Shown: positions 33,695-42,079, counted from the stretch's first letter. The stretch: 64,000 nt of DNA from Demequina sp. B12 (GCF_028823635.1 NZ_JAPEHU010000004.1:283832-347831); one strand, 5' to 3'. The notes: a model not told the origin generated them from the sequence alone. Made by a program: numbers and translations.

Positions 33695-34713
33695 GTGGGT
33701 GCCTCAAGAACCTCGCGCGGGTTGAGCAGGATGGGCTCGCCAGCCATCGCGGGGTCGACGTCGACGGTGCCGAGTGTGCCGCCGAGCGGTGCGATGGGCA
33801 CCGGCGTTGAGGTGGCGTCCGGGTAGATGCACGTGGCACCGGAGTCGTCGGTGATGACAGCGGGTGCGGGAATGGATGCGACTTCGACGGGAGCGGCGAG
33901 CCGGGTCAGTCCCACGCCTTCTTGGGTGCCTTTGAGGGCGTCTGCGATCGCAGCAACATGGTCGGGGTTGGTGACGCGGCCGCTTCCCGCTTCGTAGGGC
34001 ACCGAAACTCCCGCGACATCGAGCACAAGGTCACCTTCGGCGGTGAGTGTGGGCGGCTCGGTGACGGCGATCGCGGACAGTGACGCGGTGGTGGCGAACA
34101 GTTCGGTTCCGGGGGCGACAGTGTCGCCGAGCGTCACACTGGCGCTCGCGACCTCCGCGGGGGCGGTGCCCAGCCACACCAGTGCAGAGCGCGCCAGAGT
34201 GGTGTTGTTCTTGCCGTAGCCGTGTGCTTCGTTGAACTTCTTGATGGCTTGCTCGGTGTACCAGCCTGCGTCACCGTCGGCTTCTCCGTCCAAGTACCCC
34301 AAGTCAATGAGGAGCTGTTGAGCCGTTTCGATGTCGGAGCCTTTGCTCTTGCGCGTGACGTCCCTGTACAGCGGAGCCTCGGCAACGTATCCCACCACTT
34401 CGGCGGCGTCGACCACCATCACGACCTGTGCGTGGTCCAAGGTGGTGCCGGCCGATGCGTTCATCGCTGTGACGGTGCCGCTGGCTTGGGTGGTGGGGGA
34501 GAGCGCGTCTGCATACTCCACTTTGACGCTGACGTTGGTCTCGTGGGACCGCGTTGCTGTCTCGATGGTGCCAGTGAGTGGGGCGGACGCGTGCGCGGAC
34601 TGGAGGGGAGACTCCGATGCGTTGGCGTAGACCCAGACGCCGCCGGCGACAAGTGGTGCGGCAAGGGCTGCGACCACGACGACGGTCAGAGCGGTCGAGC
34701 GAGGACGTGACAC
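33685..34713 (-). CDS. Secreted/anchored peptidoglycan-binding adaptor of an ABC exporter
   Basis: A 342-residue protein with an N-terminal membrane anchor (ALTVVVVAALAAPLVAGGVWVYA). A putative peptidoglycan-binding type 1 domain lies at about residues 125-170 (GSDIETAQQLLIDLGYLDGEADGDAGWYTEQAIKKFNEAHG). It is framed by beta segments resembling periplasmic-adaptor lipoyl/barrel halves (VKVEYADALSPTTQASGTVTAMNASAGTTLDHAQVVMVVDAAE and VASASVTLGDTVAPGTELFATT). This layout is found in actinobacterial adaptors paired with MacB-like transporters and probably spans the wall. The GTG start lies 21 bases after the lipoprotein stop. Confidence 0.82.
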   Translation of the reverse strand: MSRPRSTALTVVVVAALAAPLVAGGVWVYANASESPLQSAHASAPLTGTIETATRSHETNVSVKVEYADALSPTTQASGTVTAMNASAGTTLDHAQVVMVVDAAEVVGYVAEAPLYRDVTRKSKGSDIETAQQLLIDLGYLDGEADGDAGWYTEQAIKKFNEAHGYGKNNTTLARSALVWLGTAPAEVASASVTLGDTVAPGTELFATTASLSAIAVTEPPTLTAEGDLVLDVAGVSVPYEAGSGRVTNPDHVAAIADALKGTQEGVGLTRLAAPVEVASIPAPAVITDDSGATCIYPDATSTPVPIAPLGGTLGTVDVDPAMAGEPILLNPREVLEAPTCG

Positions 34714-34734
34714 AGGGGTTCGCTTTCGTGATGG

Positions 34735-35364
34735 TTAGAAGCCGTAGATCTCTGCTTCGAAGGCGCAGTCGGCGGTTCCGTGTTCGTCCATGTACTCGAG
34801 CGCAAACACCAACAGGTCTTGGTCGTTCAAGTTCGGATCAAACTCTGCTCCTTCGCGTGTCAGGCATGCTTCCACGAGTGGGCGTTGCTTGGCGATGTAG
34901 GCACTTTGCAGTGCTTCGGAACTCGGCTGAAGTTGATACGCCTGCCCGGTCCAGTAGACCTCAGACTGGTCACAGACCGTGACGCTTTCCTCGGAACTGC
35001 CGTCGCCCAGCTGGGCGGCATACCCGGGAATCGTGAGCCCGTAGTTAGTCGTCTCTTCGACGACATGAGCCTCGATCTCTACATCTGCAAGGCATGCGAC
35101 AACGTTGCGGTTGGCCTCGAGTGCCATCTCATATGTCAGTTCACCGTCGGCCTTTGCCTGTTCCAGGATGTCGATCTGCTGTGCCGAGGCTCCCTCGTTG
35201 TGCGCTTCTTCCAGCAGCTCGTCTATGTAGGCGGCAAAGTCAGGGTCTGCTGCCGCATCGGAGGCTGCTGGCGAGCAAGCAGTAGCTCCCAGGACGATGA
35301 ATGCAGCGGCTGCGCCCGACCAGCTATGCAGTCGGGCAAGTGGATGTTGTCGACTCTTGTTCAT
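34735..35364 (-). CDS. Putative lipoprotein of the peptide-export operon
   Basis: A 209-residue lipoprotein. I start at ATG 35364 (MNKSRQHPLARLHSWSG), preceded by AGAGGG; the longer frame to 35505 overlaps the peptide gene and lacks sense. The signal ends LGATAC. The mature part is acidic, helical at first (DPDFAAYIDELLEEAHNEGASAQQIDILEQA) and contains four more cysteines in spaced positions (NRNVVACLAD, VTVCDQ, EACLTREG, ADCAFEAE) that could form two disulfides. No family recognised. Lying between the small peptide and its exporter, it could be an immunity protein or a chaperone for the peptide; both are guesses. Confidence 0.72.
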   Translation of the reverse strand: MNKSRQHPLARLHSWSGAAAAFIVLGATACSPAASDAAADPDFAAYIDELLEEAHNEGASAQQIDILEQAKADGELTYEMALEANRNVVACLADVEIEAHVVEETTNYGLTIPGYAAQLGDGSSEESVTVCDQSEVYWTGQAYQLQPSSEALQSAYIAKQRPLVEACLTREGAEFDPNLNDQDLLVFALEYMDEHGTADCAFEAEIYGF

Positions 35365-35387
35365 GTGATGCCCTCTTGGGACGATCC

Positions 35388-35419
35388 GGGCGAGAGTGGA
35401 CCTTGAGCCACCCTCGCCC
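35388..35419 (-). terminator. Intercistronic stem-loop after the peptide gene
   Basis: On the plus strand GGGCGAGAGTGG (35388-35399) and CCACCCTCGCCC (35408-35419) form a 12-bp stem with one mismatch that becomes a G-U pair in the leftward RNA. It sits between the peptide gene and the lipoprotein gene and has no T run, so it likely acts as a partial terminator or 3'-end stabiliser that keeps peptide mRNA in excess of exporter mRNA. Confidence 0.65.
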
Positions 35420-35441
35420 CGATGCGTGCCCCTGTTAATTG

Positions 35442-35756
35442 CTAGTGATAGACCTTGTACGCGAAGGTGTTGGAATGCGACTGGTAAACGCGAGTCGCCT
35501 TCCACGTGATACCGGAGATCCAGTTGGTTCCGCCCTCGCTGTACTTGATCTTCTGGCCGATGGAACCCGCGCAGCCCCCATCTCGCGAGTTGGCGCCACT
35601 CGAGTAGAGCTCGGAAATGATGCCACAGCCGTCAACGTAGGGACACGAGTCATAGACCAGCCAACCGGAGTCGGCTGCTGCAGATGCAGGCGCGCTACCC
35701 AGGATGGCTAGGGCTAGTGCCCCCCCCAGGACCGCAGTCTTGCGGAACTTCTTCAT
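35442..35756 (-). CDS. Small secreted Cys-containing peptide, lactococcin-972-like
   Basis: A 104-residue precursor. Signal peptide MKKFRKTAVLGGALALAILGSAPASA with an AxA-type cleavage site near residue 26-28 leaves a mature part of about 77 residues (DSGWLVYDSCPYVDGCG...CAGSIGQKIKYSEGG...). It has three cysteines, many Ser/Gly/Tyr, and a C-terminal GITWKATRVYQSHSNTFAYKVYH that resembles the end of lactococcin 972 (GVWAKAT...). The resemblance is by eye only. The context of a downstream lipoprotein, wall-binding adaptor and MacB-like ABC exporter fits a bacteriocin or signalling-peptide operon. AAAGGAG lies upstream of the ATG and a strong promoter precedes it. Gene lower in GC than its neighbours. 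Confidence 0.65.
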   Translation of the reverse strand: MKKFRKTAVLGGALALAILGSAPASAAADSGWLVYDSCPYVDGCGIISELYSSGANSRDGGCAGSIGQKIKYSEGGTNWISGITWKATRVYQSHSNTFAYKVYH

Positions 35757-35773
35757 AGCTTCTCCTTTGAGTT

Positions 35774-35832
35774 CTCGTACAGTCGTTGTACGAGTGCCGC
35801 CGAACCTACCGACGGTTTGGAAGGAGTGTCAA
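35774..35832 (-). promoter_or_regulatory. Strong promoter and perfect inverted repeat of the peptide operon
   Basis: Read leftward: -35 TTGACA (plus 35827-35832), 18-base spacer, -10 TAGGTT (plus 35803-35808). The inverted repeat CTCGTACA-ACGAC-TGTACGAG follows (plus 35774-35794), perfect 8-bp arms and 5-base centre, placed where transcription starts or just after. It ends 17 bases before the peptide ATG, upstream of AAAGGAG. It could be an operator for an unlinked repressor or an RNA hairpin. No regulator gene lies in the operon. Confidence 0.75.
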
Positions 35833-36001
35833 TACCGTATTTATGTGGGCAGAGCGTGTGCAACGTTCACACGCGGTAGCGCCCGAGCGGAGCGCCAGAG
35901 TCACAAGGGCCCAGTACTGGCCCGGCCGCTGGCGGTGGGCACAGGGCGGCGCTCACCAGCAGGCATTCCGGCTGGAGCATGCACCCGCTAGGCTGGCCCC
36001 C

Positions 36002-36790
36002 ATGCGCATTCTGGTCACGGTCAAGCACACTCCCGACCTTCAGTCTCAGCGTTCCTTCACCGACGGTCATGTGACGCGCTCGGCTGAGGACGGCACCATG
36101 AACGAGCTCGATGAGAACGCTGTTGAGGCGGCTCTCCAGCTGGTGGAGGCTGCAGGCGAAGGCGAAGTTTACGCACTGACGGTAGGAGGGCCCGATGCGG
36201 TCGCCGCCGTCCGTAAGGCACTCCAGTTGGGTGCCCATCACGCGATTCACGTCTGTGACGACGCCATCGCGGGTTCTGATGTCTTCGGTACGGCCAAGGT
36301 GATCGCCGCTGCGGTGACGAAGGTCCACGAGGAAGCCCCGCTGGACCTCGTCATCACCGGAATGGCGGCGCTCGACGGCCTGACCTCGATGCTGCCCACC
36401 GCGCTCGCGGCTGAACTTGACTGGTCGCAACTCACTCTGGCATCGGCCCTTTCCGTGGCAGACGGTGAAGCGACCATTGAGCGTCACCTGCCGGACGCGC
36501 ACGAAACACTGTCCGCACCGCTTCCCGCAGTGGTGTCGGTGACGGATGAGGCAAACAAGCCTCGCTACCCCAACTTCAAACTCATCATGGCGGCACGCAA
36601 GGCGCCCGTCGCACAGTGGTCGTTGACCGATCTGGGTGTTGACGCCGCGACCGTGGGATCCGGAGCCGCACGCACCTCCGTGGTCGATGCCTCCGAACGT
36701 CCTCCGCGTGAGAACCGCATCAAGGTCACGGACACCGGAGACGCGGGAACCCAGTTGGCTGACTTCCTGATTGAGAAGGGACTCGCATGA
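36002..36790 (+). CDS. etfB: Electron transfer flavoprotein subunit beta
   Basis: Beta subunit (262 residues) of the FAD/AMP heterodimer that accepts electrons from acyl-CoA and other dehydrogenases and passes them to the quinone pool. It begins MRILVTVKHTPD and has NELDENAVEAALQLVE, the AMP-binding DLVITGMAALDGLTSMLPTALAAEL, and the signature VVSVTDEANKPRYPNFKLIMAARKAP. The ATG lies 7 bases after a TAGGCT -10 box, implying a leaderless mRNA; the open frame continues upstream but without similarity. The stop overlaps the etfA start (ATGA). Confidence 0.96.
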   Translation: MRILVTVKHTPDLQSQRSFTDGHVTRSAEDGTMNELDENAVEAALQLVEAAGEGEVYALTVGGPDAVAAVRKALQLGAHHAIHVCDDAIAGSDVFGTAKVIAAAVTKVHEEAPLDLVITGMAALDGLTSMLPTALAAELDWSQLTLASALSVADGEATIERHLPDAHETLSAPLPAVVSVTDEANKPRYPNFKLIMAARKAPVAQWSLTDLGVDAATVGSGAARTSVVDASERPPRENRIKVTDTGDAGTQLADFLIEKGLA

Positions 36791-37737
36791 GCACCGTCGC
36801 AGTACTGATTGACCACCGCGACGGTGCCGTCACGCGCCCGTCGCTTGAAGCCCTCACCCTCGCCCGTTCGCTCGGCACCCCTGTGGCCGTGTGGCTAGGC
36901 GCCGCACCTGGAGCCGATGCCACCGCTCAGTTGGGTGAGTATGGTGCGGCAGAGGTCCGCGTGGTCGACGGGGATAACCTTCGTCTCTCCGCTCGCGCTG
37001 CGGCCGCTGTAGGTGCCGCGTCCGAGGACGCTGCCGTGCTCCTCATGATCTCGACCTTTGTGTCGAAGGAGATCGCGACCCGGCTGGCGCTTGCCACCGG
37101 TGCGGGCGTGGTTGTCGACGCCGCTGGCGCTGAGCTCGTGGATGGCAAGGTCGAGACCCTGCAAACCGTGTTTGCCGCGACCTGGAACGTGCGTTCCCGG
37201 ATTGAGTCAGACAAGGCCATCGTGGGCATCCGCCCCAACACGACTATGGCCGCACCCGCGCAGACGCCTGGCGCTGCGACCGTTGTCGACATTCAGGTGG
37301 ACCTGCCTGAGACTCGTGAACGCGTGGTTGCAGTAGAGGCCGTCGAACAAGGCGATGGTGTGCCGTTGGCTGAGGCTCCTGTGGTGGTATCCGGTGGTCG
37401 TGGCACCGGCGGTGACTACGGACTCGTGGGTGAACTCGCGGAACTTCTTGGCGGCGCCGTGGGCGCCTCCCGTGACGCCACCGACGAGGGCTGGATCAGC
37501 CACGAACACATGGTGGGCCAGACCGGCACCACCGTCACCCCTGCGCTGTATGTCGCGTGTGGAATCTCGGGTGCAGTCCACCACCGTGGCGGCATGCAGG
37601 CCTCTGGCACCATCGTGTCCATCAACATGGACCCGGACGCGCCCATCTTCGACATCTCAGACTTCGGTGTGGTGGGCAACCTGTTTGACGTGGTTCCGCA
37701 GACCATCGCCCGCATCAAGGAGCACCGCGGCTCTTAG
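36787..37737 (+). CDS. etfA: Electron transfer flavoprotein subunit alpha
   Basis: Alpha subunit (316 residues), partner of EtfB. The C-terminal FAD-binding domain shows GRGTGGDYGLVGELAELLGGAVGASRDATDEGWISHEHMVGQTGTTVTPALYVACGISGAVHH, followed by INMDPDAPIFDISDFGVVGNLFDVVPQ. The start overlaps etfB by 4 bases. The stop overlaps the convergent SDR gene by 4 bases. Together with the cysteine desulfurase and mnmA downstream this is a conserved actinobacterial neighbourhood. Confidence 0.96.
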   Translation: MSTVAVLIDHRDGAVTRPSLEALTLARSLGTPVAVWLGAAPGADATAQLGEYGAAEVRVVDGDNLRLSARAAAAVGAASEDAAVLLMISTFVSKEIATRLALATGAGVVVDAAGAELVDGKVETLQTVFAATWNVRSRIESDKAIVGIRPNTTMAAPAQTPGAATVVDIQVDLPETRERVVAVEAVEQGDGVPLAEAPVVVSGGRGTGGDYGLVGELAELLGGAVGASRDATDEGWISHEHMVGQTGTTVTPALYVACGISGAVHHRGGMQASGTIVSINMDPDAPIFDISDFGVVGNLFDVVPQTIARIKEHRGS

Positions 37738-38558
37738 CCGCGAGTGTCGATCGATAATCCCAGCGCTTCCCAGCGTTCGATTTCTTCTGCGAGAGCCTCC
37801 GCTTTCACCATTCCCTGTGTTTGGGCGTGCTGCCCAGCCAGGAGGTGAAGTGGGGGCTCTGGCAGTTGTGCGACCTGCAGCATGATCCGTGCGAGCGCGT
37901 GCGGGTCTCCGGGCTGGTTGCCGGGGAGATGGTCAATGCGATCCCAGTAAGGGTTCATGATGGGCGCATAGTCCGGGTGGGTGGTGCGCACTTTCTGGCC
38001 GGAGGGAATCCACTGGGACAGCACGGGCCCCGGTTCGATCAGGGTGACGCGAATCCCCAGGTGGCTGACCTCCTTGGCGAGCGCTTCCATGAAGCCGGAC
38101 ACCGCCCACTTGGACGCGCAGTAGTAGCCCATGCCGGCGGATCCGCGCACGCCTGCGATCGAGGACACCGTGATGATGTGTCCCGTTCCACGTTCTCGCA
38201 GGTGAGGCAGGAACGCCGTCGTGACCTGGGCCGCACCCCAGAAGTTCGCGTCCATCACGGCGCGTGCTTGCGCGGGATCCGAGTCTTCGATGGTGGAGAA
38301 GTAACCGATTCCGGCGTTGTTGACCAGCACATCCACGGGGCCGAGCGCGAGCGCTGCGGAGACGGCGGTGTCGATGCTTGCGGGGTCAGTGACGTCGAGC
38401 GGGAGCGCGATGACGGTGTCGGGGTACTGATCCACAAGGTCAGCAAGGGTCTGTGGCTGACGTGCGGTAGCGATCACGGTATGTCCCGCTGCCGCCGCTG
38501 CTTCTGCGGTGGCGCGGCCGATGCCTGTCGAGCATCCTGTGATGAACCAGGTGGCCAT
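37734..38558 (-). CDS. Short-chain dehydrogenase/reductase
   Basis: A 274-residue NAD(P)-dependent oxidoreductase of the classical SDR type. The nucleotide-binding motif is TGCSTGIG (residues 8-15), then NNAG, the catalytic Ser (ITVSSIAG) and YCASK (Tyr and Lys). The extended C-terminus (NPYWDRIDHLPGNQPGDPHALARIMLQVA) matches the SDR subgroup commonly described as oxidoreductases acting on ketones or aldehydes; the substrate is unknown. The small gene at 38562-38981 ends 3 bases upstream, so the two form a unit. Confidence 0.9.
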   Translation of the reverse strand: MATWFITGCSTGIGRATAEAAAAAGHTVIATARQPQTLADLVDQYPDTVIALPLDVTDPASIDTAVSAALALGPVDVLVNNAGIGYFSTIEDSDPAQARAVMDANFWGAAQVTTAFLPHLRERGTGHIITVSSIAGVRGSAGMGYYCASKWAVSGFMEALAKEVSHLGIRVTLIEPGPVLSQWIPSGQKVRTTHPDYAPIMNPYWDRIDHLPGNQPGDPHALARIMLQVAQLPEPPLHLLAGQHAQTQGMVKAEALAEEIERWEALGLSIDTRG

Positions 38559-38561
38559 GGT

Positions 38562-38981
38562 CTACTCCGTTCCCGTGCAACCCAGGAGAGGGTCGTTCTC
38601 TCCGGCATATCCAGTGTTGCCGATCACTTCAAACCCTGTTGCTGAATGCGCGGTGTGATAGCGCTGGTAAAACGTGATCGCAGCGTGGTCCCCGCGTTCG
38701 TGGGCGACTACCCAAATCGCGTCGTCCCGGCCTCCTTCGAGAGTGACGTAGCCGTCAAAGCACACGGCGACACGTTCTGCATCGGACTGGCGCGCGGTGT
38801 CGAATGCGCGTGCCACGCTCCCCTCAAGGGTGTCGCCGGCGATCCGAGTGAGGACACGCTTGTGTGCCGCGCCTTCGGTGACAACGAAGGGGATGAGTGG
38901 GCCGTCAGGAGCGTTCTCAACTCCATAGTCGAGCGCTGCGAGCGCCAGCTGGTGCAGCTGTGGGCTGCCGGGAATCTCCAT
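38562..38981 (-). CDS. Small conserved protein of unknown function
   Basis: A 139-residue soluble protein with no signal peptide. It reads as one alpha/beta domain (HQLALAALDYGVENAPDGPLIPFVVTEGAAHKRVLTRIAG...AERVAVCFDGYVTLEGGRDDAIWVVAHERGDHAAITFYQRY). Similar proteins appear in other Actinobacteria without assigned function. I use ATG 38981 with GGTGG upstream; a GTG three codons earlier is possible. It precedes the SDR gene by 3 bases, so they are co-transcribed. The promoter region is shared with the divergent cysteine desulfurase. Confidence 0.75.
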   Translation of the reverse strand: MEIPGSPQLHQLALAALDYGVENAPDGPLIPFVVTEGAAHKRVLTRIAGDTLEGSVARAFDTARQSDAERVAVCFDGYVTLEGGRDDAIWVVAHERGDHAAITFYQRYHTAHSATGFEVIGNTGYAGENDPLLGCTGTE

Positions 38982-39019
38982 AGGTTCCACCGTAATGGCC
39001 CTTCCGTAGACTGACGGGC

Positions 39020-40195
39020 ATGGGCACTCACTACTTTGATCATGCGGCTACGACGCCCATGCTTGACGCGGCGCGGGATGCGCTCATGGCTCATATGGGC
39101 CTGGTGGGTAACCCCTCGGCTCTGCATGCGGCAGGCCGGGCCGCCCGGTCAGTCGTTGACGAGGCTCGTGAGACAGTGGCGGACGCCCTGGACGCGCACC
39201 CGTCGGAAGTCTTGTGGACGTCTGGTGGCACGGAAGCAGACAACCTTGCGATCAAGGGCTTGTACTGGGCGCGTCAGAGGGCCGATGCGCGCCGGACCCG
39301 CATCGTGGTGTCAGCAGTGGAGCATCACGCAGTGCTGGAGCCGGCTGAGTGGCTGGCGCACGAGCACGGTGCGCACCTGGTGCTGATCCCGGTTGACGGC
39401 AACGGAGTGATCGACCTGGCGGCCCTGGAGCGCGAGATCGCCGCCCATACGTCCCAGATCGCGCTGATCTCTGTCATGTGGGCCAACAACGAGGTGGGTT
39501 CCATTCAGCCGGTCGCGCAGGTGGCCTCTTTGGCGGCGCCGCATGGGATCCCTGTGCATTCGGACGCGGTGCAGGCGGTGGGCCATGTGCCGGTGAGTTT
39601 CCAAGAATCGGGACTGACGGCGTTGAGTTTCAGTGCGCATAAGGTGGGCGGCCCGGTGGGCGTCGGCGGCCTGGTGGTCACACGTACGGAACGCTTGGAG
39701 CCGGTGACGCATGGGGGCGGTCAGGAACGTCAGATTCGTTCGGGAACGCTCGATGCTGCGGGCTTTGCCGCGACCGCTGCCGCCTTGCGATGGGCGGTGG
39801 ACGCCGTGCCGGCGGAAAGCGCGCGGCTACGCGAGTTGCAGGCTCAACTGGTGGAGCGCATCGGCGCTGCTGTGCCGGAAGCGCACCTGTCGGGGGCACC
39901 GCTGGGGGAGGGCCGGCTACCCGGCAACGTGCACGTGTGTTTCCCGGGTGCTGACCCGGATGCGCTCATGTTCATGCTGGACTCGCACGGCATTGAGGCG
40001 TCGACGGGCGCGGCCTGTTCTGCGGGCGTGCACCAGGCCAGTCATGTGTTGCTTGCTATGGGCAGGTCTACCGCGGATGCTGCGTCGACTATGCGTTTCT
40101 CGCTGGGGCATACGACTACTCAGGACGACATCGACGCGTTGATTGCGGTGCTGCCTGAGGCGGTGGAGCGGGCCCGGCGCGTGCACTCGGTGTGA
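39020..40195 (+). CDS. Cysteine desulfurase (IscS/NifS type)
   Basis: PLP enzyme of 391 residues that takes sulfur from cysteine for thiolation of tRNA and Fe-S clusters. The opening YFDHAATTPML and TSGGTEADNLAIKG bind PLP; the Schiff-base lysine is K208 (FSAHKVGGPVG) and the persulfide cysteine C333 (TGAACSAG). It is encoded 1.9 kb upstream of mnmA, its likely sulfur acceptor partner in tRNA 2-thiouridine formation. The ATG lies 7 bases after a TAGACT -10 box without a ribosome-binding site, so the message is probably leaderless. Confidence 0.95.
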   Translation: MGTHYFDHAATTPMLDAARDALMAHMGLVGNPSALHAAGRAARSVVDEARETVADALDAHPSEVLWTSGGTEADNLAIKGLYWARQRADARRTRIVVSAVEHHAVLEPAEWLAHEHGAHLVLIPVDGNGVIDLAALEREIAAHTSQIALISVMWANNEVGSIQPVAQVASLAAPHGIPVHSDAVQAVGHVPVSFQESGLTALSFSAHKVGGPVGVGGLVVTRTERLEPVTHGGGQERQIRSGTLDAAGFAATAAALRWAVDAVPAESARLRELQAQLVERIGAAVPEAHLSGAPLGEGRLPGNVHVCFPGADPDALMFMLDSHGIEASTGAACSAGVHQASHVLLAMGRSTADAASTMRFSLGHTTTQDDIDALIAVLPEAVERARRVHSV

Positions 40196-40224
40196 GCACT
40201 CGCCGTGAGCGCCCGCGCCGGGCG

Positions 40225-41211
40225 TCACGGACTAGTGAGGCCTTGGGCCTGCGCTTCCGTGAGCGCTGCTTCGACGTCGATGATTCCCGCGTCGAGGCGT
40301 GTCAGTTCCCAGTCGTTGTGGGCAGTCTCCGCGAGGAGGTGCGGAACCTCCTGGGCTGGGACTCCAGCGGACAGGAGTAGCGCGACCGCGCCTGCGACCA
40401 GTGGTGACGCCATTGAGGTGCCGGACATGGTCTCGTAGCCGTCGGAACCGTCGGGGTAGAGCGTGGTGGCGTAGGTCGGCACGGTGGAGACGATGTCGGA
40501 GCCGGGCGCGGCTACGGCGCGCTCGTCCCCAGCATTGGAGTACAGCGCGGGGAGTCCCAGCACGTTGGTGGCGTTGACGACCAGCACGTGAGTGCCGAAC
40601 TTGTATTGGTTGCCGGTTTCGCGGTTGTTGCCGGATGCGGCCACCACGATGACATCGTTGTCGTGCGCACGTTCGATGGCGTCGTTGATGATTCCGCCCT
40701 TGGAGATGCGGCCTCGCAGTCCGGTCTCGTCAAGAGAGAGGTTGATCACGTTGGCGCCGTGGTCGACAGCCCAGTCGATGGCTTCCGCGATGTGGGCGTT
40801 GGTGCCTGCCCCGTCAGAGTCGAGTACTCGCAACGGCATGATCTTCGCTCCAGGGGCCGCACCGATGATCCCTTTGTTGTTTGCTTCTCCGGCGGCGATC
40901 CCTGCGACGTGGGTGCCGTGCCCGTTCTCGTCCTTGGGATGGCGATCATCGTCGATGAAGTCGTAGCCGTCCACGATGTGGGCGCGCAGATCGGGGTGGC
41001 CGGTGTCGATCCCGGTGTCCAGGATGGCGATCACGACGTCTTCGCCGGTGTACCCCTGCGCCCACACGTACGGGACTCCAATCTCGTCGAGCCCCCATTG
41101 GGTCTCCCGCAGTCCGTCGGTGGCGACCGTGGGGTCGACCTCCTGAGAGCATCCGCTCAGGCCGAGTACAGCGGTGGAGCAGACAAGGGCGGCAGGAATG
41201 ATGCGGCGCAT
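40225..41211 (-). CDS. Subtilisin-like (S8) serine protease lipoprotein
   Basis: A 328-residue exported protease. The signal ends in the lipobox LSGC (Cys 21), so it is membrane-tethered. The catalytic triad is complete: D65 (AILDTGIDTGHPDL), H98 (NGHGTHVAGIAAG) and S266 (SGTSMASPLVAGA), with the oxyanion Asn in VVAASGNN. Only a short pro-region (about 20 residues) separates the lipobox from the catalytic core. It is a single gene convergent with the cysteine desulfurase and divergent from the phosphatase; its target proteins are unknown. Confidence 0.95.
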   Translation of the reverse strand: MRRIIPAALVCSTAVLGLSGCSQEVDPTVATDGLRETQWGLDEIGVPYVWAQGYTGEDVVIAILDTGIDTGHPDLRAHIVDGYDFIDDDRHPKDENGHGTHVAGIAAGEANNKGIIGAAPGAKIMPLRVLDSDGAGTNAHIAEAIDWAVDHGANVINLSLDETGLRGRISKGGIINDAIERAHDNDVIVVAASGNNRETGNQYKFGTHVLVVNATNVLGLPALYSNAGDERAVAAPGSDIVSTVPTYATTLYPDGSDGYETMSGTSMASPLVAGAVALLLSAGVPAQEVPHLLAETAHNDWELTRLDAGIIDVEAALTEAQAQGLTSP

Positions 41212-41309
41212 GGCCGGGATTCTGCCAGGTGTCTCGACTCAGACGCTAGCCGTGCCGCCGGCGGGTCGAGCGTCGAGACTAGGGTGGGCGTCAACGAAAG
41301 GACCTCTTC

Positions 41310-42023
41310 ATGGCAGCAGAGCAGACCTCCTCCCACCTCGCGAATGTGCGTGATCTCGGCGGTGTGGCGCTGTCGCTTCGGAACGGAGTGCTGGTGAGGG
41401 CCGATGCTCCTGCTCAGGGGGATGTGGCACCTCAGGGGATCGAGCCGTGGCCTCCTGCGACGGTGGTGGACTTGCGCGGCCCCGCGGAGAAGGGGCGGCC
41501 TCACGGACTCGGTGACGTTGCCACGATTGTTGATGTTGAGGTTTTGGCTCAGGCGCACCTGACAGGGGAGCAGGCGCGGGAGACACTTGAGTCACTTGAC
41601 GCTCTGTATATGGAGATGACGCAGGGGCAGGCCGCGACTGCTTTGGTCGCGGCGGTGGAGGTGCTCGCCACGGCACAGGCGCCGGTGCTGTTTCACTGTT
41701 CGGTGGGCAAAGACCGGACGGGCGTGCTGGCGGCGCTCGTGGAGGCGTTGGTGGGAGTGGAGCGGGACGCGATCATTGCGGATTACACCGCGACTGGCCC
41801 ACACATGCAGGCGGTCATTGGCCGCATGATGGCGGGAGTGCGGCCCGAGTTTGCGCAAGCGGCGCTCGCGTCCGTCCCCCCGGAGGTCTTTGAGGCGCCT
41901 GCGCATGCGATTGAAGCGGTGCTCGACCGGTGGGACCGTGAGGGCGGTGTGGAGCAGTGGTACTTCGCGCATGGTGGCACGGAGTCCGTACTGGTCGCGC
42001 TTCGAGAGCGGCTCCTGGGTTAG
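41310..42023 (+). CDS. Protein tyrosine phosphatase (PtpB/lipid-phosphatase-like)
   Basis: A 237-residue phosphatase. The P-loop HCSVGKDRTG holds nucleophile C130 and the general arrangement (HLANVRDLGG near the N-terminus, PATVVDLRGPAE) matches the PtpB-like actinobacterial family that can act on phosphotyrosine and phosphoinositides. No signal peptide. AAAGGA precedes the ATG, and a -10 TAGGGT lies at 41280-41285, giving a short leader. It precedes mnmA by 56 bases. Confidence 0.92.
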   Translation: MAAEQTSSHLANVRDLGGVALSLRNGVLVRADAPAQGDVAPQGIEPWPPATVVDLRGPAEKGRPHGLGDVATIVDVEVLAQAHLTGEQARETLESLDALYMEMTQGQAATALVAAVEVLATAQAPVLFHCSVGKDRTGVLAALVEALVGVERDAIIADYTATGPHMQAVIGRMMAGVRPEFAQAALASVPPEVFEAPAHAIEAVLDRWDREGGVEQWYFAHGGTESVLVALRERLLG

Positions 42024-42079
42024 GGGCGCGTACCATGGATGGTCGTTCCGTTTGTTGTCGTAACTGAAGGTTGTTCCCC

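Noticed and set aside
38521..38530. CGGCCGATGC sites (for example 27397, 34449, 38521, 53802) as further copies of the repeated 11-mer
   Set aside because: They lack the third G and the purine before it, which all 13 accepted copies have; I treat them as background.
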